A stretch of DNA of 5,532 nucleotides, from the NCBI GenBank assembly GCA_002331575.1, contig DCZG01000147.1, positions 1-5,532 of the forward strand, in the 5' to 3' direction. This document shows, piece after piece, positions 1-3,789 of this stretch. The translations under genes and the position numbers were made by a program. This DNA is from Atopobium sp. UBA2090. GTDB lineage: Bacteria; Actinomycetota; Coriobacteriia; Coriobacteriales; Atopobiaceae. How positions within the stretch are numbered: the stretch's first letter is position 1; the number at the start of each line of letters is the position of its first letter. The notes under the pieces were generated by a model. It was given only the letters and a program-made list of their open reading frames with translations, was not told the DNA's origin and did no database searches.

Positions 1-1
1 C

Positions 2-601
2 ACCTTCGGCATCGGCCCGGCGGGCACCGGCAAGACCTACCTCGCCATGGCCATGGCGGTCGCGGCGCTCAAGCGTCGCGAGGTCGGCCGCATCGTGCTC
101 GCCCGACCCGTCGTCGAGGCGGGGGAGAGTCTCGGCTTCTTGCCGGGCACCCTCCAGGAGAAGCTCGACCCCTACGTGCGCCCGCTGTACGACGCGCTCT
201 TCGACATGACCGACATGGAGAAGGGCAACGCCCTCATCGAGCAGGGCATCATCGAGATCGCACCGCTCGCCTTCATGCGCGGGCGCACCTTCAACGACGC
301 CTTCGTTATTCTCGACGAGGCCCAGAACACCACGGCGGAGCAGATGAAGATGTTCCTCACGCGCCTGGGCTTCTCGTCGAAGTTCGTGGTCACGGGCGAC
401 GCCTCGCAGCGCGACCTTCTCGGCGAGAACGGCCTCGACTCCGCCCGAGAGGTGCTCGAGGGCGTCGATGACATCGCCTTCGTCGAGCTCGACCGCAACG
501 ACATCGTCCGCCACTCGCTCGTGGCCAAGATCGTGGACGCCTACGATTCGGGCGCGCGCGACGCGGCCGCCAAGCGTGGGGAGGAGGTCAGGCATGGCTA
601 A
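2..601 (+). CDS. phoH: PhoH-family ATPase (YbeZ type), 5'-truncated by the window
   Basis: This is the C-terminal 199 residues of a PhoH-like P-loop ATPase. The reading frame is open from base 2, so the true start lies before the window. Family members are usually about 310-350 residues, so roughly the first 120-130 are missing. The Walker A motif GPAGTGKT is encoded at 14-37. The Walker B block ILDEAQN is at 308-328, with the acidic pair DE at 314-319. The conserved VTGDASQRDL block follows at about 389-418. PhoH/YbeZ proteins bind and hydrolyse ATP, are cytoplasmic, and are known to partner the RNase YbeY. Lying directly before ybeY fits that role. The stop TAA at 599-601 overlaps the ybeY start by 8 bases, so translation is probably coupled. 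The first in-frame ATG codons (47 and 53) follow Walker A and cannot be the real start. Confidence 0.95.
   Translation, partial: TFGIGPAGTGKTYLAMAMAVAALKRREVGRIVLARPVVEAGESLGFLPGTLQEKLDPYVRPLYDALFDMTDMEKGNALIEQGIIEIAPLAFMRGRTFNDAFVILDEAQNTTAEQMKMFLTRLGFSSKFVVTGDASQRDLLGENGLDSAREVLEGVDDIAFVELDRNDIVRHSLVAKIVDAYDSGARDAAAKRGEEVRHG
582..588 (+). promoter_or_regulatory. Ribosome binding site of ybeY
   Basis: The sequence AGGAGGT is a full match to the anti-Shine-Dalgarno and ends 5 bases before the ATG at 594. It lies inside the last codons of phoH. It decides the ybeY start, because the same frame is open further upstream (to about 468) within phoH. Confidence 0.85.
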
Positions 602-1103
602 CGAGTACGACATCGTCGTGGCCGACGGCGTGACCTCGCTCCTCTCCGAGGACGAGATCTGCTCCGACTGCGACCTGGTCCTCGCCGAGGAGGGCGTCGA
701 CCGGGACTGCCTGGTCTCCGTCTCGGTGGTGGGGAACGACGAGATTCGCTCGCTCAACGCCGAATGGCGCGGGCGCGACGCCGTGACCGACGTCATCAGC
801 CTGGAGTGCGAACGTCCCGACGACCCCGACCTCGCCCCGGGCGAGCCCTGCGAGCTCGGCGACATCGTGCTCGCTCCCGCCCGCATCGCTGAGCAGTCGG
901 CGGGGTTCGGCACGACGCCTGCCGACGAGTGTCGGCTTCTGCTCGTCCACGGGATGCTCCACCTCCTGGGCTACGACCACGTGGAGGAGGACGAGGCCCT
1001 CGCGATGGAGGCCCGCGAGGACGAGCTCGTCTCGCTGCTCCCGCTCGACGCACGCGTCGGTCACGTGCGCGTCACGCGGCATGAGGCGGGTGCGGACGAA
1101 TGA
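594..1103 (+). CDS. ybeY: Endoribonuclease YbeY (16S rRNA 3'-end maturation)
   Basis: This is a 169-residue UPF0054/YbeY protein, close to the usual 150-170. The zinc-binding signature is complete: H119, H123 and H129 in HGMLHLLGYDH. Other family blocks are TDVIS at 65-69 and GDIVLAPARI at 89-98. The residue after TDVIS is Leu where Phe is common. YbeY is a cytoplasmic metal-dependent endoribonuclease that takes part in 16S rRNA 3'-end processing and 70S quality control. The ATG at 594 is chosen because a perfect AGGAGGT lies just upstream and the product then has family length; a start at 468 would add a tail read out of frame through phoH. It overlaps phoH by 8 bases and dgkA by 4. The last 20 or so residues, rich in His, Arg and Glu, follow the core and look like a variable tail. 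Confidence 0.96.
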   Translation: MANEYDIVVADGVTSLLSEDEICSDCDLVLAEEGVDRDCLVSVSVVGNDEIRSLNAEWRGRDAVTDVISLECERPDDPDLAPGEPCELGDIVLAPARIAEQSAGFGTTPADECRLLLVHGMLHLLGYDHVEEDEALAMEAREDELVSLLPLDARVGHVRVTRHEAGADE

Positions 1104-1474
1104 TTCCCGGCTCGAACAGCGACCATCCGAGCTTCCGGCGGAGCTTCCTCTTTGCCATCCAGGGCTTCCGCACGGCCGTCCGGAGCGAGCGCAACATCAA
1201 GGTCATGCTCGCCGCCGGCGCCTGTGCCATCGTGGCGGGCCTTATCGTGCAGCTCGATGCCCTGAGCTGGGCCATCGTGCTCCTCTGCTGCGGGGTCGTC
1301 ATCTCTGCCGAGCTCGTGAACACCGCTATCGAGACGACCATCGACCTCGTGTCGCCTGAGTTCCACCCGCTCGCGGGCCGCGCCAAGGACATCGCCGCCG
1401 CGGCCGTCTGGGTGCTCGCGACAATCGTCGCAATCGTGGGCATCATCGTCTTCGTCCGCGCCATCTTCTTCTAG
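1100..1474 (+). CDS. dgkA: DgkA-family diacylglycerol/undecaprenol kinase
   Basis: This 124-residue integral membrane protein has the size and motifs of the prokaryotic diacylglycerol kinase family. Visible motifs are ERNIK at 30-34, the signature ELVNTAIETTID at 71-82 (E71, N74, E78 and D82; E71 aligns with the catalytic-base glutamate of E. coli DgkA), and H89 with AKDIAAAAV at 95-103. Three hydrophobic segments lie at about 35-52, 56-73 and 99-121. In Gram-positive bacteria members of this family mostly phosphorylate undecaprenol, feeding the lipid carrier of wall synthesis, while the E. coli enzyme uses diacylglycerol. The substrate cannot be settled from sequence alone. Its ATG overlaps the ybeY stop as ATGA. 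The only upstream Shine-Dalgarno-like element (GAGG at 1083-1086) is 13 bases away, so translation probably depends on coupling to ybeY. Confidence 0.93.
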   Translation: MIPGSNSDHPSFRRSFLFAIQGFRTAVRSERNIKVMLAAGACAIVAGLIVQLDALSWAIVLLCCGVVISAELVNTAIETTIDLVSPEFHPLAGRAKDIAAAAVWVLATIVAIVGIIVFVRAIFF

Positions 1475-1488
1475 ACCTGTCATCCCTC

Positions 1489-1495
1489 GGGAGGA
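1489..1495 (+). promoter_or_regulatory. Ribosome binding site of era
   Basis: GGGAGGA lies 6 bases before the ATG at 1502, in the 27-base gap after dgkA. No promoter-like hexamers or terminator hairpin are visible in this gap, so era is most likely read from the upstream operon transcript. Confidence 0.8.
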
Positions 1496-1501
1496 AAACC
1501 C

Positions 1502-2428
1502 ATGTCAGACCCTTCGGAAACCTCGGGCGAGAAGCCCTTCAAGAGCGGGTTCGTCGCCCTCGTGGGCAGGCCGAACGTCGGCAAGTCCACGCTCGTCAAC
1601 GCCTGCATGGGCGAGAAGGTCGCCATCACGAGCCCCGTCGCCCAGACCACGCGTCGTCGCATGCGCGCCGTGGTGAACACGCCCGACTCGCAGCTCGTGA
1701 TCATCGACACCCCCGGCCTTCACAAGCCCAAAGACGCCCTCGGCAAGGAGCTCAACCAGACTGCCCTCTCAGAGCTCGCCGATGCCGACGTCGTCGCCTT
1801 CCTCGTCGACGCCACCATGCCCGTGGGCACGGGAGACGCCTGGGTGGCCAAGCACGTCGACTCTGCGGACGCCGACTTCAAGCTCCTCGTGATCACGAAG
1901 GCGGACATCGCCAAGCCCGGTCAGGTGGAGGCGCAGCTCGAGGCCGCTCGCGCCCTCGCCGCCTTCGACGACGAGCTCGTGCTCTCCGCGACCGAGAACT
2001 TCAACGTCGACGCCTTTCTCGACATCGTCTCCGCGCACCTGCCCGAGGGCCCGCGGTGGTTTCCCGAGGACATGGACACCGACGCCACCCCGGAGGACCT
2101 CGTCGCGGAGTTCGTTCGCGAGAAGCTCTTCCTCAACCTGCGCCAGGAGGTCCCGCACTCCATCGGCGTGAGGTGCGAAGACATCGAGTACGCCGACGAC
2201 GGGCACGCCTCCATCACGGCGACGATTCTCGTCGAGCGCGAGGGCCAGAAGGGCATCGTCGTCGGTCACGGCGGCGCCATGGTCAAGAAGGTGGGCATCG
2301 AGGCCCGCAGGGACATCGAGCGACTGCTCGGCTGCAAGGTCTACCTCGACCTCAGCGTGCGGGTCCAGCCCCAGTGGCGCCGAGACGCCAACGAGATTCG
2401 GCGGCTGGGCTACAGCTCGGAGGACTAG
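1502..2428 (+). CDS. era: GTPase Era, 30S subunit assembly factor
   Basis: This 308-residue protein is the normal length for Era (about 300). The N-terminal GTPase domain shows G1 GRPNVGKST at 22-30, the switch I/G2 stretch with QTTRRR at 48-53, G3 DTPG at 69-72, G4 TKAD at 132-135 and G5 SA at 162-163. G4 has Thr where most Era proteins have Asn (NKxD); TKxD is a tolerated variant in GTPases. The linker motif WFPEDMDTD is at 186-194. The C-terminal KH domain has VREKLF at 205-210, H219, and the GxxG loop GHGG at 255-258, followed by AMVKKVG and ARRDIE. Era binds the 3' end of 16S rRNA through this KH domain and couples GTP hydrolysis to 30S maturation. It is cytoplasmic and membrane-associated. 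Its stop shares one base with the recO start. Confidence 0.98.
   Translation: MSDPSETSGEKPFKSGFVALVGRPNVGKSTLVNACMGEKVAITSPVAQTTRRRMRAVVNTPDSQLVIIDTPGLHKPKDALGKELNQTALSELADADVVAFLVDATMPVGTGDAWVAKHVDSADADFKLLVITKADIAKPGQVEAQLEAARALAAFDDELVLSATENFNVDAFLDIVSAHLPEGPRWFPEDMDTDATPEDLVAEFVREKLFLNLRQEVPHSIGVRCEDIEYADDGHASITATILVEREGQKGIVVGHGGAMVKKVGIEARRDIERLLGCKVYLDLSVRVQPQWRRDANEIRRLGYSSED
2419..2424 (+). promoter_or_regulatory. Ribosome binding site of recO
   Basis: GGAGGA lies inside the last codons of era and only 3 bases before the GTG at 2428. The spacing is shorter than usual. Termination of era translation at TAG 2426-2428 places ribosomes directly on the GTG, so re-initiation may do much of the work. 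Confidence 0.65.
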
Positions 2429-3177
2429 TGCCGGGTCGTCACACATATCGGACGAACGCCATCGTGCTCGACCGCACGAAGCTCGGCGAGCAGGACCTCA
2501 TCCTCACCCTTCTCGCCTCGGACGGGTCCGAGGTGCGTGCCGTCGCCAAGGGCGCCCGCAAGCCCGGTGGTCGTCTCGCCGCACGGACCGACCTCTTCTC
2601 CGAGGTCGACCTGCTGATCGCCGTCGGCCGCTCGCTCGACGTCGTGTCCGAGGCCTCGCTCGTGAATGCCCACGTGGGCATACGCGGCGACCTCGACCGA
2701 GTGAGCGCCGCCTGTGCCGCCTGCGAGGTCGCCCGTCTCACCTGCTTCGACGGTACCGGGGACCCCTTCCTCTATCCGATCCTCTCCCGCGCGCTCCGCG
2801 CGTGCGAGGAGGCCTCGGACCGGTCCCACCTCGACCTCGCCGTCGCTGCCTACGTCTTCAAGGTCCTCGCCCACGGCGGCTGGCGACCGGAGCTCGACCA
2901 GTGCATCGCCTGCGGCGACGCTGCGCCGACCTTCTTCTCCGTCGGTGCGGGCGGGATGCTCTGCGAGAGCTGCGCTCGTGAGGTCGAGGGGGCCGAGCGC
3001 GTCTCGCCCTCCCTGACGTCATGGCTTCGCGCGCTCATGCAATCGACCTTCGACCAGCTCATGGCCGCGGAGATCGACGCCGACACCGCCCTCGCCCTTG
3101 CGGGGGTCGCTCACTCGTGGGCGTCCACCCACCTCGACGCGCGACTTCGGGCGTTCGAGTTCATGCTCGCCTCGTAG
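2428..3177 (+). CDS. recO: DNA repair protein RecO
   Basis: This 249-residue protein is typical in length for RecO (about 230-260). The N-terminal OB-fold region begins RTNAIVLDRTKLGEQDLI (8-25) and continues with VRAVAKGARKPGGRLA (36-51), which matches the family pattern of a conserved KGARK-type block. The helical C-terminal part carries a four-cysteine zinc site, C159-x2-C162 and C179-x2-C182, as in many Gram-positive RecO proteins. The family ending HLDARLRAFEFML is at 235-247. RecO acts in the cytoplasm with RecR to load RecA on SSB-covered single-stranded DNA. The start is the GTG at 2428 overlapping the era TAG. The frame is open far upstream inside era, but that stretch does not resemble RecO. 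The same era-recO order occurs in many bacteria. Assignment is secure; the exact start is slightly less so because the ribosome binding site spacing is short. Confidence 0.95.
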   Translation: MPGRHTYRTNAIVLDRTKLGEQDLILTLLASDGSEVRAVAKGARKPGGRLAARTDLFSEVDLLIAVGRSLDVVSEASLVNAHVGIRGDLDRVSAACAACEVARLTCFDGTGDPFLYPILSRALRACEEASDRSHLDLAVAAYVFKVLAHGGWRPELDQCIACGDAAPTFFSVGAGGMLCESCAREVEGAERVSPSLTSWLRALMQSTFDQLMAAEIDADTALALAGVAHSWASTHLDARLRAFEFMLAS

Positions 3178-3206
3178 GGTTCTGGCAGCCGAGTTTCTTG
3201 TGGATG

Positions 3207-3214
3207 GGTGCACC
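3207..3214 (+). repeat. 8-bp perfect palindrome GGTGCACC
   Basis: A perfect palindrome lies 25-32 bases upstream of the candidate extended -10 element of rpsO, overlapping where a regulator could bind. It has no spacer, so it is not a terminator hairpin. A short GC-rich palindrome can occur by chance. No protein is assigned. Confidence 0.3.
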
Positions 3215-3238
3215 TCGCGCGTCTCCTTTGCCTGGCTG

Positions 3239-3247
3239 TGCTATGCT
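3239..3247 (+). promoter_or_regulatory. Candidate extended -10 promoter for rpsO-pnp
   Basis: TGC followed by TATGCT matches an extended -10 element (TGn then TATAAT with 4 of 6 identical). It is one of few AT-containing hexamers in the gap between recO and rpsO. No recognisable -35 lies 16-18 bases upstream, which is acceptable for an extended -10. Transcription would start near 3253-3255, giving an rpsO leader of about 80 nt. No convincing intrinsic terminator for the upstream operon is visible between 3178 and 3238, so read-through from recO is also possible. Confidence 0.45.
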
Positions 3248-3260
3248 CACCACGTCAATA

Positions 3261-3309
3261 CCCCGAACCTGGAGGCTCGCCACTGCCTGACGACCATCCC
3301 AGTCCGGGG
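3261..3309 (+). promoter_or_regulatory. Structured rpsO leader RNA (candidate S15-responsive element)
   Basis: The leader can fold into an interrupted stem. CCCCG at 3261-3265 pairs with CGGGG at 3305-3309. After an AAC/TC internal loop, CTGG at 3269-3272 pairs with CCAG at 3299-3302. Inside this, AGGC at 3273-3276 can pair with GCCT at 3285-3288. All these pairs are Watson-Crick. It begins 6-8 bases after the predicted transcription start and ends 12 bases before the ribosome binding site. Ribosomal protein S15 is known to repress its own mRNA through leader structures in several bacteria, and these leaders differ between phyla. Assigning that role here is inference from position and pairing. 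It was not recognised as a known leader family. Confidence 0.45.
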
Positions 3310-3321
3310 CGAATCTGTGTG

Positions 3322-3329
3322 AAAGGTGG
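3322..3329 (+). promoter_or_regulatory. Ribosome binding site of rpsO
   Basis: AAAGGTGG ends 6 bases before the ATG at 3336. The GTG at 3326-3328 can form a short helix with CAC at 3333-3335 around a GTTC loop. TGGT at 3327-3330 can alternatively pair with ACCA at 3345-3348 inside the first codons. These are weak but could matter for translational control. Confidence 0.7.
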
Positions 3330-3335
3330 TTCCAC

Positions 3336-3614
3336 ATGGCAGTTACCAAGGAGCGCAAGGCCGAGCTCATCGCCCAGTACGGCAAGGACGAGAAGGACTC
3401 CGGCTCCGCAGCGGTCCAGGTCGCCCTCCTCACCGAGCGCATCCGCGGCTTGACCGAGCACATGAAGTCCCACAAGAAGGACTTCCACACCCGTCGCGGC
3501 CTTCTCATGCTCGTCGGCAAGCGTCGTCGTCTTCTCTCCTACATCAAGAAGAACGACATCGAGGAGTACCGTACGCTCATCAAGAGCCTCGGCATTCGCG
3601 ACAACATCCAGTAG
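3336..3614 (+). CDS. rpsO: 30S ribosomal protein S15
   Basis: This is a 92-residue protein, slightly longer than the usual 88-89 because of extra C-terminal residues after LGIRD. The whole S15 signature is present: DSGSAAVQVALLTERI at 21-36, then H42, HKKDF at 46-50 with D49, and TRRGLLMLVGKRRRLLSYIKK at 52-72. The conserved HHSRR segment reads FHTRR here, keeping the hydroxyl at T52. S15 binds 16S rRNA helices of the central domain early in 30S assembly. The ATG at 3336 follows a clear ribosome binding site. The gene has its own candidate promoter and a structured leader, and lies 175 bases before pnp, the same pair as in E. coli. Codon use is strongly C/G-ending, as expected for a highly expressed gene. 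Confidence 0.98.
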   Translation: MAVTKERKAELIAQYGKDEKDSGSAAVQVALLTERIRGLTEHMKSHKKDFHTRRGLLMLVGKRRRLLSYIKKNDIEEYRTLIKSLGIRDNIQ

Positions 3615-3628
3615 CACCAGGTAATTCG

Positions 3629-3656
3629 GAGGGCGCCTGCGGGCGCCCTCTCGTTG
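3629..3656 (+). terminator. Intrinsic terminator/attenuator-like hairpin after rpsO
   Basis: A perfect 9-bp stem, GAGGGCGCC at 3629-3637 with GGCGCCCTC at 3642-3650, is closed by the loop TGCG. C(UGCG)G is a UNCG-family tetraloop, so the hairpin should be very stable. It starts 14 bases after the rpsO stop. The following bases (TCTCGTT) give only a poor T tract, so termination is probably partial and pnp may be reached by read-through. In E. coli a terminator lies at the same place between rpsO and pnp. The structure could also protect the 3' end of rpsO mRNA from exonucleases. Confidence 0.65.
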
Positions 3657-3672
3657 TGCGCCCGAGAAGAGC

Positions 3673-3689
3673 GAGGGCGCGCTGCGGGC
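3673..3689 (+). repeat. Imperfect direct copy of the left half of the rpsO terminator
   Basis: GAGGGCGCGCTGCGGGC here repeats 3629-3644 with a single extra G. The first 8 bases (3673-3680) are also complementary to 3643-3650, the right arm of the terminator stem. The two copies could therefore compete for that arm. The copy does not continue into a right arm of its own. Confidence 0.6.
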
Positions 3690-3690
3690 C

Positions 3691-3706
3691 GTGCGATGCG
3701 TCGCAC
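3691..3706 (+). other. Perfect 6-bp hairpin with TGCG loop
   Basis: GTGCGA at 3691-3696 pairs with TCGCAC at 3701-3706 around TGCG, the same loop as in the rpsO terminator. There is no T tract after it, so it is not a classical terminator. It lies in the non-coding rpsO-pnp spacer and may be part of a structured pnp leader. Confidence 0.5.
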
Positions 3707-3716
3707 ACGAGCGCTG

Positions 3717-3737
3717 TCTCCCGGCAAGCACGGGAGG
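3717..3737 (+). other. Hairpin in the pnp leader
   Basis: CTCCCG at 3718-3723 pairs with CGGGAG at 3731-3736 around a 7-base loop, and a T-G wobble pair at 3717/3737 extends it. No T tract follows. In E. coli the pnp leader contains a long stem cut by RNase III as the first step of PNPase autoregulation; whether this shorter hairpin plays a similar part is unknown. Confidence 0.45.
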
Positions 3738-3744
3738 GTTCGCA

Positions 3745-3773
3745 AGACGGCCCGTCTGCAATGGGGTAGACGG
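3745..3773 (+). promoter_or_regulatory. Mutually exclusive helices at the pnp ribosome binding site
   Basis: AGACGG occurs twice, at 3745-3750 and 3768-3773, with its complement CCGTCT at 3752-3757 between them. The central segment can pair with the upstream copy (about 5 bp, 3-base loop) or the downstream copy (6 bp, 10-base loop). The downstream copy overlaps the GG of the GGAGGT Shine-Dalgarno at 3772-3777, so the second fold would partly hide it. The geometry resembles a small translational switch. No ligand or protein is suggested by the sequence. Confidence 0.4.
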
Positions 3774-3782
3774 AGGTAAGGG
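3772..3782 (+). promoter_or_regulatory. Ribosome binding site(s) of pnp
   Basis: GGAGGT at 3772-3777 is the stronger match but lies 12 bases before the ATG at 3790. AAGGG at 3778-3782 lies 7 bases before it, a more usual distance. Which one is used cannot be told from sequence. No promoter-like element for pnp is visible in the 175-base gap. Confidence 0.65.
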
Positions 3783-3789
3783 AAAAGAA

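Noticed and set aside
468..593. Upstream extension of the ybeY frame into phoH.
   Set aside because: The translated extension is Ser/Thr/Arg rich and unlike YbeY. A perfect Shine-Dalgarno supports the start at 594.
2056..2427. Upstream extension of the recO frame inside era.
   Set aside because: The extension is Arg/Gly rich shadow sequence. RecO homology begins right after the GTG at 2428.
1769..2446. A 225-residue open frame on the - strand opposite era.
   Set aside because: It is a shadow of era codon bias: Val, Asp, Leu and Glu rich, with no motif. era is certain.
3244..3291. A 15-codon open frame (MLTTSIPRTWRLATA) in the rpsO leader, considered as a leader peptide.
   Set aside because: Its ATG lies inside the candidate -10 hexamer, so it would not be in the transcript, and it has no ribosome binding site.
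3761..3769. ATG GGG TAG just before pnp, considered as a two-codon mini-cistron.
   Set aside because: There is no Shine-Dalgarno before it, and a start-stop of this size is expected by chance.
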